A stretch of DNA of 60,885 nucleotides from Bradyrhizobium iriomotense (GCF_030160715.1 NZ_BSOW01000045.1:1-60885); one strand, 5' to 3'; counted from the first letter of the stretch, positions 1 to 8,355 are shown. Notes: a model not told the origin generated them from the letters alone. Made by a program: numbers and translations.

Positions 1-488
1 GAAAAATACGCCGCCGCTGCCGCGATTTCGGAATCACTTGCGCTTTTCGCGAGCGAGATCATCAGCGTTTGCGGAGCGCGATTTTGCACCGCCGTTGCTC
101 TCATTCCGCTTTTGTAGTCCGCCATCTGTTGAACAATGTAGTTCGCTGGTAGTCCGGCGAGGTCAGCATTTTCTGGGCCGCCTTGACCATTCGCCCTATG
201 ACAAAAACCGCAAGCGAACACGTCGGGCTTCCTCCCGTGCGCAACGATATCGGGAAGCGCAGCATGGTCTTCGGGATGCCAGATCGGAGCCAGAAATAGA
301 TCGCGGGTTTGCGGAACGGTATAGGACGCGCGGCTGTCCGGAACCGATCGTGGCTTGCCATCGTCGGGCGCCGGTTTGAAGTCGGGCGGATTGACGGGAT
401 AGGCCCACGCGGGCGGACCTTCGCTTCGTGCCGGTTGAACGGCGAGCACGGCAATAAGCAACAGCAAGACAGCCGCGAGCTTGCGCAT
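1..488 (-). CDS. secreted c-type cytochrome, 3' end outside the window
   Basis: The gene starts with ATG at 488 and stays open to base 1, so the C-terminus lies beyond the window (162 codons visible). The N-terminus (MRKLAAVLLLLIAVLAVQPA) is a clear signal peptide, so the protein should be exported to the periplasm. Residues 93-97 read CGFCH, the CxxCH haem-c attachment site, followed by RANGQGGPENADLAGLP, as in small class I cytochromes of the c553/c4 type. A Met near YKSGM could be the sixth haem ligand. The expected role is periplasmic electron transfer; the partner is unknown. No gene precedes it in the same direction within 240 bases. The call rests on the haem motif and signal peptide. 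Confidence 0.8.
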   Translation of the reverse strand, partial: MRKLAAVLLLLIAVLAVQPARSEGPPAWAYPVNPPDFKPAPDDGKPRSVPDSRASYTVPQTRDLFLAPIWHPEDHAALPDIVAHGRKPDVFACGFCHRANGQGGPENADLAGLPANYIVQQMADYKSGMRATAVQNRAPQTLMISLAKSASDSEIAAAAAYF

Positions 489-728
489 CTTAACCGCCAC
501 CGTTCTGACGCCTGATCCAAAAACTTATTACATGATGTCGCCTACGACAACTTCGAATCCTGAGCCCGTAAGAGGCTACGTCCGCCACGGGTCACGAGCG
601 TCCCCCTGTGCGATAGATCACTGCCTGTCGACTTCCGCTATGCCCTGTTTGCGACTGAAGTCGTGCGGCGATGCAATACGACGCTAAGGGCCAACACCTG
701 ACTTATGCACCGCAGCAAAGAGAGGGCG

Positions 729-1058
729 CTACAGGATCACTTCGTCCGCGCGCGCGAGCAACTCGGGAGATAGTTGTAGGCCAAGTTGCCGAGCTGCCTT
801 TTGGTTCACGACCAACTCAAATTCGGTTGGAATTTGAACTGGCAGTTCGGCTGGACTAGCGCCGCGCAAAATCCGGTCAATGTAGGAAGCGGCCCCAATA
901 AATATCTTCTTGAAGTCGACGCCATACGATATCAGGCCGCCTGCTTCTACGAAGCCCCGAAGCGGATAAATTGCCGGAAGACGGGACTGTTCGATCAGGA
1001 CTGTGAGATGAGCCCGTCGTCGGCTTGCTGCCGCGGCAACACATCCTAGTTGGACCAT
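729..1058 (-). pseudogene. C-terminal remnant of an ABC transporter substrate-binding protein
   Basis: The stretch LPAIYPLRGFVEAGGLISYG followed by VDFKKIF and IPTEFELVVNQKAARQLG is typical of the C-terminal third of ABC substrate-binding proteins of the PF04392 type, which are numerous in Bradyrhizobium. Those proteins are about 320 residues; only about 100 remain. The N-terminal signal and first lobe are missing, and upstream the frame reaches a stop at 1134-1136. I read this as a decayed gene fragment without a transport role. Confidence 0.65.
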
Positions 1059-1095
1059 AATACGTGGCCGGCATCTTCCGCCCGGCCTTGTTGTC

Positions 1096-1296
1096 GTGAT
1101 CAGATTGAAGGATGGTAATCGAGAGATTCGGGATTATCTCGTGATGCCTGCGTCCGGGATAGTTGGGCGGGACCTGAGGTTCAGCGAGAGGGACCGAGAG
1201 CGTTTCGACTTGCGACGATATGGGACCGTTGTTTCAGTAATCGAAGCGATCAAACGACGTTTGGGCGATATCAGGCGGTTGGGGATGGCCGCTTGA
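1096..1296 (+). pseudogene. possible C-terminal fragment, origin uncertain
   Basis: A 66-residue open frame contains LVMPASGIVGRDLRFSERDR and then an alternating Arg-rich stretch. The pattern of IRLKDGNREIRDYL, then a polar loop, then LRF, resembles the C-terminal end of large serine recombinases, but the match is weak. No start with a good ribosome site is seen. It may be a leftover of a mobile-element gene or not coding at all. Confidence 0.25.
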
Positions 1297-1313
1297 GCAC
1301 CTTCGAGTTCATC

Positions 1314-1856
1314 CTATCGCGCGGGTGCCTCGTCCGAACATCCTGACGGCCGTCCGCCGTCGCGCATGCAGGACCGGTATCGCCACGGTTCAACAAAGTT
1401 GCCAGCCCACAAGCCTTTGACGCCACGTTCGGCATCACGTTGCGCCGCGGCGTAATGGCCTTTCGAATATTGTGGCCAATCGAGTGCGTGCCCGTTCGAG
1501 ACCAGCCAATGGGCGATGTCTGGGCCGGGGTCTCCGATCTTGCAGACGGCGACAGTGCGGCCGTATCGGCCCGGGTCTTTCGGTGTGCAGATGACCGGCC
1601 GCGGGATCGCGTAGAGCAGGCCGGCGAGAGCTGTAGCAGCCTTTTGGCCGCACCGATAAAGCTCGCTGTCATCGCCGCGGCAGAGCTGATCGCTCTCAGG
1701 CGCGTCGATTCCCCACAATCGGATGCGCGTCCCGTGGATCTCGATTGTATCGGCATCGATCACACTGGCGCGGCCAACAATGTCCTGTGCGACAGCAGCC
1801 GGCAGAACGGCGAGCAGCGTCGCTACAGCGACGAGAGAAGCTGGGAGCCTCGTCAA
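1314..1856 (-). CDS. secreted thermonuclease-family nuclease (SNase-like)
   Basis: Residues 1-23 form a signal peptide ending AVAQ. The mature part is a staphylococcal-nuclease OB fold: SVIDADTIEI, then RIRLWGIDAPE, then GRYGRTVAVC. By comparison with the family, R46, E54 and R100 are the catalytic Arg-Glu-Arg set and all are present. It should cut DNA or RNA in the periplasm or outside, with Ca2+. The start is TTG at 1856, overlapping the stop of the SRAP gene (TTGA), so translation is probably coupled. At 180 residues it is normal length for secreted bacterial SNase proteins. Confidence 0.85.
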   Translation of the reverse strand: MTRLPASLVAVATLLAVLPAAVAQDIVGRASVIDADTIEIHGTRIRLWGIDAPESDQLCRGDDSELYRCGQKAATALAGLLYAIPRPVICTPKDPGRYGRTVAVCKIGDPGPDIAHWLVSNGHALDWPQYSKGHYAAAQRDAERGVKGLWAGNFVEPWRYRSCMRDGGRPSGCSDEAPAR

Positions 1857-2524
1857 AGGAGGGACACCGTGATGTCTTCTTTAGAGCTCCCACGCGCGAC
1901 AATCTTCAACTCTGCGTCGGACAGCGGCCGCTGCAGCGCCTTGGCTTCATCCCATGGTGCCCGCAACCACACGTCCCATTGCTCGGCAGACGTCAGGATC
2001 ACCGGCATCGCCTTTGGGTGGATTGGCTCGACCACGGAGTTAGGCGCGGTCGTCAGGAAGCCATAGACCTGATGCGGGCCGGGGATCGGCCTCGACTTTG
2101 TCCCGCGATCGCCGTTGAAAGTGGTCCAGATGCCGGCGAATGCGAACGGCGGTCGTGCGTCCGCGAGCGCAAACCAGACGACGCCCTTTTTCTTGGTCTC
2201 TGGGCTGGGCTCCGGCGCGTATTCGGCGAAACTATTGGCCGGCACCAGGCAACGGTTCTCCGGTTTGAGCCAGGCACGCCAGTGAGGCGACGAGGTGTTG
2301 CGGATGTTCGTCACAGGCGGACCGCCGGTGCGTGGTGGCGGCGGCATGCCCCAGCGCATCAACACCATCTCGCGTTCGCCATTGCCAGCATTGCGGATGA
2401 TGGGCGCCGCGTAATCGGGAAACACGCCGGGCATTGGTGGCAGATTGGCCTCATAGCGACGGACCACACGGAAGAGGTCAGCAATCGCCGCCTGGTTAGT
2501 GGTGATGCTGTAGAGGTTGCACAT
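1853..2524 (-). CDS. SRAP-domain protein (YedK/HMCES family), abasic-site DNA-protein crosslinker
   Basis: The protein begins MCNLYS. After Met removal Cys2 is the nucleophile that bonds abasic sites in single-stranded DNA, which is why I place the start at 2524 and not two codons earlier (MFMC). Other family marks are MRWGMPPPP, the NIRNTSSPHWRAWL segment with its conserved Asn, the LVPANSFAEYAP segment with the catalytic Glu, and the His of IHPKAMPVIL. Length (223) is normal. It shields and repairs abasic sites at replication forks. It heads a two-gene unit with the thermonuclease and is divergent from ku, so the 175 bases at 2525-2698 probably hold both promoters. Confidence 0.92.
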   Translation of the reverse strand: MCNLYSITTNQAAIADLFRVVRRYEANLPPMPGVFPDYAAPIIRNAGNGEREMVLMRWGMPPPPRTGGPPVTNIRNTSSPHWRAWLKPENRCLVPANSFAEYAPEPSPETKKKGVVWFALADARPPFAFAGIWTTFNGDRGTKSRPIPGPHQVYGFLTTAPNSVVEPIHPKAMPVILTSAEQWDVWLRAPWDEAKALQRPLSDAELKIVARGSSKEDITVSLL

Positions 2525-2698
2525 GAACAAGGAGGGCTCTCAGGGGTGGACGCGCTTTGCGCCCCACCGGTATGATTTAACTACTCAGCGGGCTCGCGTC
2601 ACTCAACTTTATTTCGGCAGGCGAACGGCCGCGTGTCGGAACCAGTCTTTCCTATTCGTCTTGAATCCTAGCCGCCCCCAACCCGGAGTTTTGCGTAA

Positions 2699-3616
2699 AT
2701 GGCCCCCCGAGCCAATTGGAAAGGCTTCCTGCGTCTATCCCTCGTCACCTGTCCGGTCGCGCTGTATCCCGCCACGTCGGAGTCCGAGAAGATCTCGTTC
2801 AACCAGCTCAATAGGGCGACCGGCCACCGGATCAAATACCTCAAGGTCGACGCCGACACCGGCGACGAGGTGCCAAACGAAGACATCGTGAAGGGCTATC
2901 AGCTTGAGAAAGACCAGTTCATTGAGGTCAGCAAAGAAGAGCTTGAGGAGATAGCGCTTGAATCCACTCGCACCATTGATATCGACGAGTTCGTGGACAA
3001 ATCCGACATTGACCCGCGCTACCTGATCCGCCCCTACTATCTGCGCCCCGATGGCAAGGTCGGCCACGACGCGTTTTCGGTGATCCGCGAGACCATCCGA
3101 GAGATGGACAAAGTCGCGATAGGGCGGGTGGTGCTGACCAACCGAGAGCACATCATAGCGCTCGAACCACTGGACAAGGGCCTCGTCGGAACGCTGCTGC
3201 GCTATCCGTACGAGGTGCGTTCGGAGCAGGAGTATTTCGACGAGATTCAAGACGTCAAAGTGACCAAGGACATGCTGGATCTCGCCAAGCACATCGTGAA
3301 CCAAAAGTCCGGCTCGTTCGAGCCTGAAAAATTCGAGGACCACTACGAGACTGCGCTCATTGATCTCATCAACCAGAAGCGCGCCGGAAAGCCGATCACG
3401 CCTAAGGAGCGGCCGCGGGGCGAGAACGTGGTCGACTTGATGGAGGCGCTGCGGCGAAGCGTGGGCCAGGGGGCCGCGCCGGCTGCCAAGCCGAGCAAAA
3501 AGCCGCGCAAGGCCGCAAGTGGTCAGAAGGAAATGCTGATGCCGATCGAAGGCAAGAAGCCCAGGAAGGAAGCGGCGACCAAGAAGCCGGGCACACGGCC
3601 GCGGAAATCGGCCTAG
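2699..3616 (+). CDS. ku: Ku homodimer protein of non-homologous end joining
   Basis: The bacterial Ku core is complete: MAPRANWKGFLRLSLVTCPV at the start, then the beta-barrel ring region up to about residue 250 (for example RPYYLRPDGKVGHDAF and DLINQKRAGKP). The last 50 residues are rich in Lys, Ala and Pro (KPSKKPRKAAS), the extended tail common in rhizobial Ku, which helps DNA binding. Ku binds double-strand ends and recruits LigD. No ligD gene lies in this window, so the ligase must be elsewhere. Upstream CGGAG at about 2682 is a spaced-out ribosome site. Several ku paralogues are usual in Bradyrhizobium. Confidence 0.95.
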   Translation: MAPRANWKGFLRLSLVTCPVALYPATSESEKISFNQLNRATGHRIKYLKVDADTGDEVPNEDIVKGYQLEKDQFIEVSKEELEEIALESTRTIDIDEFVDKSDIDPRYLIRPYYLRPDGKVGHDAFSVIRETIREMDKVAIGRVVLTNREHIIALEPLDKGLVGTLLRYPYEVRSEQEYFDEIQDVKVTKDMLDLAKHIVNQKSGSFEPEKFEDHYETALIDLINQKRAGKPITPKERPRGENVVDLMEALRRSVGQGAAPAAKPSKKPRKAASGQKEMLMPIEGKKPRKEAATKKPGTRPRKSA

Positions 3617-3876
3617 TCGAGCTCGCACTCGGGACAGGCGTCGCCGATTGAGGCAAGCATCTCGTCAATGGTGGCTTCCGCCTCGGCAGGTGAAAGGCCG
3701 AAGGCCGGTTCTTCCCGAGCGACCAAGCGCGCGCGCTCATGCGCGTGTGGATCGGCGCGGTCCTTCATCCAGCCATGCTCTTCACATTCGCGAATGGCAC
3801 CCGCTTCAAGTAAGACGCTTCGGGCCCAGCCCGCGACGGTGCGGATCGCCGGCTGCCGTTCCTTCATCATCAGCAT
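3613..3876 (-). CDS. conserved hypothetical protein, 87 aa
   Basis: I do not recognise the family. The start ATG at 3876 is chosen because GCAGGAG lies eight bases upstream. The protein is acidic towards its end (EATIDEMLASIGDACPECELD) with a CPEC pair at the C-terminus, but no second Cys pair, so a zinc site is doubtful. It overlaps the end of ku by four bases, tail to tail. The frame upstream of 3876 looks non-coding in composition. Confidence 0.6.
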   Translation of the reverse strand: MLMMKERQPAIRTVAGWARSVLLEAGAIRECEEHGWMKDRADPHAHERARLVAREEPAFGLSPAEAEATIDEMLASIGDACPECELD

Positions 3877-4148
3877 TCGGTCCACTCCTGCCACGCGGGA
3901 CGAATCCAGATCGCTCGCCTCCAGTTCCGACGAACTAGCACAGGGCAGGGATTCGCAAATGAGGGTGCTGCTGCTTGTCCACCTGTTCCGCCAGCGGCTG
4001 CGCAAGCTTTGTTTTCATGTCCGGCTTTATCGCCCATCCGATCATATCAGCTCGACTTGAGTCTTGCCCACGTCGTTCATTGCCCCGACAGGAACTTCGA
4101 AGGATCGGAGAAGTTGGCGATCTGGGCGGGATGCTGGACACGAGGCAA

Positions 4149-4472
4149 ATGATCCGCCCCTTAGGCGCCGCCTTAGCGCTCTGCTGTTTATCCGCATCGG
4201 CGTTCGCCGAAACGTGTATTGCCTCTCATTATGGATATGGCGGTGGCCGAACCGCATCGGGCGAGCGGATGGATCCCCACGCAATGACCGCAGCGCATCG
4301 CAGCAGACCATTCGGCTCACAGGTCACGGTCACCTCGCAAGCAAGCGGCCGAAGTGTCACCGTCCGCATCAATGACCGCGGCCCATTCGTCAAGGGGCGC
4401 TGCATAGACCTGTCCACCAGTGCCGCCCGTGCGCTTGGGATGGCCGGGATTGAAATGGTGTCCCTTCGGTGA
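4149..4472 (+). CDS. RlpA-like double-psi beta-barrel secreted protein
   Basis: Residues 1-20 (MIRPLGAALALCCLSASAFA) are a signal peptide. The rest is a single double-psi beta-barrel of the RlpA type: ASHYGYGGGRTASGE, then AAHRSRPFGSQVTVT, RINDRGPF with the conserved Asp, and DLSTSAARALGM. RlpA proteins are peptidoglycan lytic transglycosylases or murein binders of the septum. This is a minimal form (107 aa) without a SPOR domain. The ATG at 4131 is an alternative start; I prefer 4149 because the signal peptide begins there and GAGG precedes it. Confidence 0.8.
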   Translation: MIRPLGAALALCCLSASAFAETCIASHYGYGGGRTASGERMDPHAMTAAHRSRPFGSQVTVTSQASGRSVTVRINDRGPFVKGRCIDLSTSAARALGMAGIEMVSLR

Positions 4473-4522
4473 GGTACGAGATTTCAATCCCGGCGTGCGG
4501 CCTATGCGCCGGAAGGCAATAG

Positions 4523-4840
4523 CTATAGCTCGCGCTTCGTTGCCGGGTGACTGCGGTGCCTAGATCCCAAACTTCTGCTGGCCGCGGAGCTACGGATATT
4601 CGTTTTGCGCGTGACTGAAAACTGAGCGACAAGGAAAGTGTGGCCGCAGATGCCGGGGCCGTCAGTAACCTCGACGCGCCACTTGCTGTCTTGCCAAAAT
4701 GGTCCCTCTGGTCCTTCGTTGAGAATTTGGCGGCTCAATTCGATTGCTGCTGCTTGGGCAGCTTCAATATCCGGAAGCTCCAGCCCGACGTCATCGAAGA
4801 CGGAAATCCCGCCGTGTGCGTGGAAGAAGAAGCGAGTCAT
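4523..4840 (-). CDS. DUF6894 small protein, copy 1
   Basis: MTRFFFHAHGGISVFDDVGL followed by ELPDIEAAQAAAIELSRQIL is the pattern of DUF6894 (aromatic start, Asp-Glu-Gly/Leu turn, then an Ala-rich helix), a family with many copies in Bradyrhizobium and no known function. The family core ends near residue 75 (FLVAQF); the last 28 residues (SAASRSLGSRHRSHP) look like read-through past a lost stop. The start at MTRFF agrees with the second copy at 9228-9464. Confidence 0.75.
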   Translation of the reverse strand: MTRFFFHAHGGISVFDDVGLELPDIEAAQAAAIELSRQILNEGPEGPFWQDSKWRVEVTDGPGICGHTFLVAQFSVTRKTNIRSSAASRSLGSRHRSHPATKREL

Positions 4841-4986
4841 CTGCACGACTCCCTCTTGAAAGGGACGGCCGCGAGCACGCCTGATCTCGCTCCGCCAATG
4901 CCGGTGACAGATAGATAGACTAGCGGGCGGGCCGGAAGGCGGCTCTTTTGAGGCAGATGAATGCCCTTAAGTGGGTAGGTTTCTGA

Positions 4987-5190
4987 TCAGAGCCCGAGGC
5001 GGCGGACTTCGCCTGGTCGAAGCGCATCTGATTTCACGCGCAGGCGGTGCTGTAAGAGCTTGGTGTTGTGGCCGTTGCCGACGACCAGCGCAACCGCTTC
5101 GGTCGCCTTCTCAGGTTCGACCGCGGCAACCCAGTATGACCTTTTCCCATCGGCCGAGATGACCGCGACGATGGGTAAGCGGACCATCAT
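4987..5190 (-). CDS. small hypothetical protein, 67 aa
   Basis: The sequence reads MMVRLPIVAVISADGKRSYW then VAAVEPEKATEAVALVVGNG, a plausible alpha/beta fold with a loop ADGKRSYW. GGAA lies upstream of the ATG. I do not recognise the family. It stands alone between the DUF6894 gene and a long gap. Confidence 0.45.
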   Translation of the reverse strand: MMVRLPIVAVISADGKRSYWVAAVEPEKATEAVALVVGNGHNTKLLQHRLRVKSDALRPGEVRRLGL

Positions 5191-5616
5191 CAAGAGATTC
5201 CATACTGAAAAACCGCAGCTATGAGTTTTATGATTTGTCTAATCAAGGGATGGTTGTAGTTAAGGTTAGCGCCGGCGGTGAATTATTCCCTCGCGTATTG
5301 AGCCACGCCTACACTCACCAGAACCGCCAAAGCACGATCAAGAGCACCGCGAGCCCTGCGCAATCGGCGGCGATAAAGAACGCGTTTGTGTCCATGGCGC
5401 GGTCTAGCGCCGCGAAGAGAATGGCAACCCAAGCATAGGTCAGCGTACCGCTGCATCGCGGTATGGTCGTTAACCCATGTTGTTGGCTCACTTCTATCGG
5501 GAGGCGACTTACTAAACGGTGTTACTTACTCAATTTGCCCATGATACATGTAAATGCGTGTGGCGCGGCCTTGGCTCTACCGTTTCCCGAAATGTATGCG
5601 GAGAACGGAGTTGCAC
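5191..5616. other. intergenic stretch with one tiny candidate gene
   Basis: Composition is mixed, with an AT-rich part around 5200-5270 suited to a promoter. Apart from the 26-codon frame at 5315-5395 on the minus strand I see no gene or clear repeat. Confidence 0.5.
5315..5395 (-). CDS. candidate single-helix membrane microprotein, 26 aa
   Basis: The frame encodes MDTNAFFIAADCAGLAVLLI then VLWRFW: a short polar start, one hydrophobic helix and an aromatic/basic end. It is one of several such frames in this window. There is no strong ribosome site and the length is too short for confidence. Confidence 0.25.
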   Translation of the reverse strand: MDTNAFFIAADCAGLAVLLIVLWRFW

Positions 5617-5817
5617 GTGAAGAAGCGCCGCCGCCTGCAACAAACTCAACCACTCGAAGAGAGACTAGCCAATCACGCGAAATGCCTACGCGCGGAAGCC
5701 CGAACACTTGCTCCGGGACGTCAGCGCGAGGCGATGCTTCGGAGAGCCCGACAGGATGAGGTCACCGTACATCTGTCCGAATGGCTAAGATCGTCGGGTC
5801 TCAAGTCGCCTGCATAG
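5617..5817 (+). CDS. small helical protein of the LEERL family, copy 1
   Basis: GTG at 5617 is the start: GGAG lies eight bases upstream and the product (MKKRRRLQQTQPLEERLANH) lines up end to end with the protein at 9572-9772 (MFNRRRTTQTSSLEERLAQE). Both finish with a helix ending SEWLRSxGLKxP. The protein is basic at the N-terminus and predicted all-helical, with no known function. Confidence 0.65.
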   Translation: MKKRRRLQQTQPLEERLANHAKCLRAEARTLAPGRQREAMLRRARQDEVTVHLSEWLRSSGLKSPA

Positions 5818-5971
5818 TCTCCTTTGGGAAGGCCGGGCGACGGCGGATGTACGCGCGCCCGAAAGTGTCACAGATCGTACCGCCATTGAAGCGGTGCCGC
5901 GCACGATTGGCAAAATAGCGACTCATAGGAAGGTCGAGACTGCGCGAGGTACCGCGCATCGTGATCTGGAA

Positions 5972-5995
5972 AGAGGCCGCTAACTGAGTCGGCTT
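5972..5995. terminator. GGCCG-AACTGAG-CGGCC type hairpin, degenerate copy
   Basis: AGAGGCCGCTAACTGAGTCG followed by GCTTT can pair AGGCCG with CGGCTT. It is a degenerate member of the recurrent hairpin with loop AACTGA seen better at 8356, 9206 and 40745. It abuts the stop of the next minus-strand gene and could end its transcript. Confidence 0.4.
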
Positions 5996-6177
5996 TACTC
6001 GTCTCGATCTGGCAAGGGAATGATCTCGTAATGCTTGCGTCCAAGGAATGTGTCGGGGACCTCGAGCTTGAGCACCTCCAGTGCCTTTGCCACGACCTTC
6101 TGCGCCTTGGCTCGCTGCTCGATTATTTCGCTAGCCAAGTTGGTCGGACGGTAGATGGTGCGGCCCAGCTCCAACAT
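5995..6177 (-). CDS. small protein with PDTFLGR motif, copy 1
   Basis: Sixty residues, helical (IIEQRAKAQKVVAKALEVLK), then VPDTFLGRKHYEIIPL. The PDxFLGR motif followed by a Pro/Glu end recurs in the protein at 10175-10507. No known function. A hairpin leader at 6278-6342 lies 100 bases upstream on the same strand. Confidence 0.6.
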   Translation of the reverse strand: MLELGRTIYRPTNLASEIIEQRAKAQKVVAKALEVLKLEVPDTFLGRKHYEIIPLPDRDE

Positions 6178-6718
6178 GCAGCAATTAAATCCCGCTGGCT
6201 CCTCCGTTCAAGCGAAATAGCATTTTCTAATCGGCCGCATGGGGCGGGATCGAGCCGGCCGCGAGCCAGAGGAAAAGACACAAAATCCACCGCGCGACAG
6301 CGTCACGGGTGATGGATGAGATCGGTGCCGTGTCCTGTGGGGCAGGGGGCATGTGTTGGCCGTATTCCTTGCGGGGAGCCTGGCACTCCAAACCTGGGGA
6401 GCGTGTCCTTGCGGGGCCCCTTGGTCCAAGCGGCCAGAGACTGTCACCGCGGCCGGCGGTCTACAATGCACTGGTGGCAACCTTTCAGAGTCTCTGGCCG
6501 TTTGAGCGGCCTTGCTTCTGACTGGCGACAGCGCGTTGACGAGGGGCCGGCTTCGCACGTCATACGCGTAGTGCGTAAGCTAATGATCCGGCGCGTGAAT
6601 TGCGAACTCGATTCACATAAGTTGGTGCGGGAACTTTCGGCAATGCCCAACTTTAGGGGCGTCGCCCCGGGGATGCGAGCCCAGGCCGGCGGCTTTTGTT
6701 TGTTTTGCAAATTGGGGA
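6178..6718. other. 540-base intergenic region with one repeated hairpin
   Basis: Apart from the hairpin at 6278-6342 the region holds direct GC-rich words (CCTTGCGGGG twice near 6370 and 6410) but no frame that looks protein coding. It separates two divergent small genes and so should hold their promoters. Confidence 0.5.
6278..6342 (-). promoter_or_regulatory. repeat B, leader hairpin with T-run, copy 1
   Basis: Read on the minus strand, the segment pairs ATCCATC with GGTGGAT (one mismatch) and continues TTTTGTGT, the shape of an intrinsic terminator or attenuator. The same 62-base segment, about 83 percent identical, lies at 10640-10703. Each copy is 100-135 bases upstream of a PDxFLGR gene on the same strand, so a leader role is likely. 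Confidence 0.45.
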
Positions 6719-6946
6719 TTGTCCGTGTTGAGCGAATTTGTTCTGCGCTGGCGAGCGCGGAATCTGTTGTTGGTCTGTCCTTCATGCAAAAGGACTGCCG
6801 ACCCCGACCTCTTTCGCCGGGGGCGATACATGCTCGGTGAGCAAAGTCTTCAATGCAGCGAATGCAATGCCTCCAGCCCGGTGACCTATTGGCGCTTTGA
6901 GGGTGCTGGGTCCGCTTGCGGGAGGCCCGTGATCGCTACGCACTAA
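6719..6946 (+). CDS. small zinc-ribbon-like protein
   Basis: Two Cys pairs, LLLVCPSCKRTADPDLF and then LQCSECNASS about 28 residues later, make a typical zinc ribbon, followed by PVTYWRFEG. The start is uncertain (TTG at 6719 or a later TTG). It overlaps the next gene by 11 bases tail to tail. The product may bind nucleic acid or a protein partner; nothing in the context says which. Confidence 0.5.
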   Translation: MSVLSEFVLRWRARNLLLVCPSCKRTADPDLFRRGRYMLGEQSLQCSECNASSPVTYWRFEGAGSACGRPVIATH

Positions 6947-7202
6947 GATCAACCTCAGTTAGCGGCAAGAGGCGGACATAGGTGCCGCTCTCGTGCAGCT
7001 CCAGCCAGCCGCGTTCGATGGCGTGCTTTATCCCGGCGCCAAACTCCGGCCCGCTGGCTTTGAGCGAGTAGAGGAACGGCGCGCTGATCTTCTCGATGTG
7101 GATGCGGCCGTCCTGCACCGGCTCGATGCCGGCGGCGATCTCGAGCAGCTTGCGGGCGGCGGCTTCAGGGTCGGCGAAGGGACGTTCGGCGGTGAGCTTC
7201 AT
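6936..7202 (-). CDS. conserved hypothetical protein, 88 aa
   Basis: Sequence MKLTAERPFADPEAAARKLL then EIAAGIEPVQDGRIHIEKI and AIERGWLELHESGTYVRLLP. The GWLELHESGTYV end looks like a small winged-helix wing (turn, strand, Gly, strand), so DNA binding is conceivable. A clear ATG start and even codon use support it. I do not recognise the family name. Confidence 0.65.
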   Translation of the reverse strand: MKLTAERPFADPEAAARKLLEIAAGIEPVQDGRIHIEKISAPFLYSLKASGPEFGAGIKHAIERGWLELHESGTYVRLLPLTEVDLSA

Positions 7203-7268
7203 GAACTAGCCCTAGCGCGATTCGGGCTTGAGAAGATGCGCCCGCCGGTTCACGCTGGCGGCCCACTA

Positions 7269-7355
7269 TCAAAGCAGAGAAGCGAGCGTTAGCAGGGCTA
7301 TCGCTGTCAGCGCCCACGTCATCGCATGGAGCATCCACTGCCGGGCACGTGTCAT
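7269..7355 (-). CDS. single-helix membrane microprotein, 28 aa
   Basis: MTRARQWMLHAMTWALTAIA then LLTLASLL: basic start, one hydrophobic helix, immediate stop. GCAGG lies seven bases before the ATG at 7355. An in-frame ATG at 7382 would add nine residues. It belongs to the set of tiny membrane proteins scattered through the window. Confidence 0.4.
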   Translation of the reverse strand: MTRARQWMLHAMTWALTAIALLTLASLL

Positions 7356-7669
7356 CGGGTGCCTGCGGAATTGCTGATCCATCCGCAGCAGACGCACCGG
7401 ATAACTGAGCCGGATTGCGCTAGATCAATAGAAAGAAAATACCAAGGCGGCAGCCGCGATCGGTCATTTTCTGTGTGCTTCAAATTGTGGTGCGCTAGAT
7501 CCCACTACCACTTTTTCCCGGAATGCCATGCTAGCTTGTCTCCCGCATCACTCTCCTAGGGTCTGATGCGATCGGACGTTCTAAGTGCCCCGCCTTCGGA
7601 CATTTCAAAGTACGCTGGGCAGAATTATTCAGTCCCCTGTTCTGCCCATTAACTCGGAGGCGGGACTTT

Positions 7670-7957
7670 TCATCGATAACCCATCGCGGCGGTCGGCGGC
7701 TTATTCCAGTTGAAGTCCGGCCGGACATCGGCGCCACGGCGGCCGCAGGCAGTGCAGGTAAAGCGGGGCTCGACATCCGACAGGCGCATTTCGTCCGGCC
7801 AGCGATCGGCGCTCAAAGCGACGTTGTGGCTGCACCGGTAGTCGGCGCAATAGATCAGGACGCCGCGCACGCCCATCTCGCGCATCTCGCCGAAGGTGAT
7901 CTTGATCGGGCGACCATCGGGGAGGGTGGTGTTCTGGTGGCGGACTGGTCGACGCAT
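7670..7957 (-). CDS. small Cys-containing (zinc-ribbon-like) protein, 95 aa
   Basis: The protein has GVLIYCADYRCSHNVALSAD then RWPDEMRLSDVEPRFTCTAC with GRRGADVRPDF. The four Cys (CADYRC and CTAC, about 30 apart) look like one zinc ribbon that carries a His between the pairs. It is a common Bradyrhizobium small protein with no assigned role. It is not in an operon: the neighbours point away. Confidence 0.65.
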   Translation of the reverse strand: MRRPVRHQNTTLPDGRPIKITFGEMREMGVRGVLIYCADYRCSHNVALSADRWPDEMRLSDVEPRFTCTACGRRGADVRPDFNWNKPPTAAMGYR

Positions 7958-8024
7958 GCCGCAATCAAAGCGGCGATGTAAGTAGCTCGCAAATTATCGA
8001 TTCCTGGCGGCGTCAGTCAGCAGC

Positions 8025-8053
8025 GAGCTACTGCGGGTCGTAGGTGTGGAGAA
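8025..8053 (+). repeat. repeat C, copy 1
   Basis: A 29-base segment starting GAGCTACTGCGGGTCG matches 9177-9205 with three differences. Copy 1 is in the leader region of the cold-shock gene. Confidence 0.4.
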
Positions 8054-8134
8054 CTGGAAGCCACCCCGGGCCCTTTGTTTCGCCAGAGTTCTAACCCCAT
8101 CCTTTCACGTTTCGAATTAATGGGGAGAATCGAC

Positions 8135-8341
8135 GTGGCTACAGGCATTGTTAAGTGGTTTAACGCGACCAAAGGATTTGGCTTCATCCAGCCCGATGAC
8201 GGCGGCCAGGATGTTTTCGTACATATCAGCGCAGTCGAGCGAGCCGGTCTCTCGGGGCTGGCTGAGGGGCAGAAGGTCTCTTATGAGATCCAGGTCGATC
8301 GGAAGCGCGGCAAGAGCAGCGCGGAAAATCTGCGCGTCTGA
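8135..8341 (+). CDS. cold-shock domain protein
   Basis: One cold-shock OB fold: ATGIVKWFNATKGFGFIQPD then GGQDVFVHISAVERAGLSGL. RNP1 (KGFGFI) and RNP2 (VFVHI) are intact, so it binds single-stranded RNA or DNA, as an RNA chaperone. Start: GTG at 8135 with GGGGAG eight bases upstream gives the usual Met-Ala/Ser-Thr-Gly N-terminus; ATG at 8120 is possible. The 177-base leader is long, as is common for csp genes, and contains repeat C. A strong hairpin follows at 8356. Confidence 0.92.
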   Translation: MATGIVKWFNATKGFGFIQPDDGGQDVFVHISAVERAGLSGLAEGQKVSYEIQVDRKRGKSSAENLRV

Positions 8342-8355
8342 TACACGCTCCGAAA

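Noticed and set aside
1745..2575. 276-codon plus-strand frame over the nuclease and SRAP genes
   Set aside because: Both minus-strand genes have full catalytic motifs; this frame is Arg/His-rich shadow.
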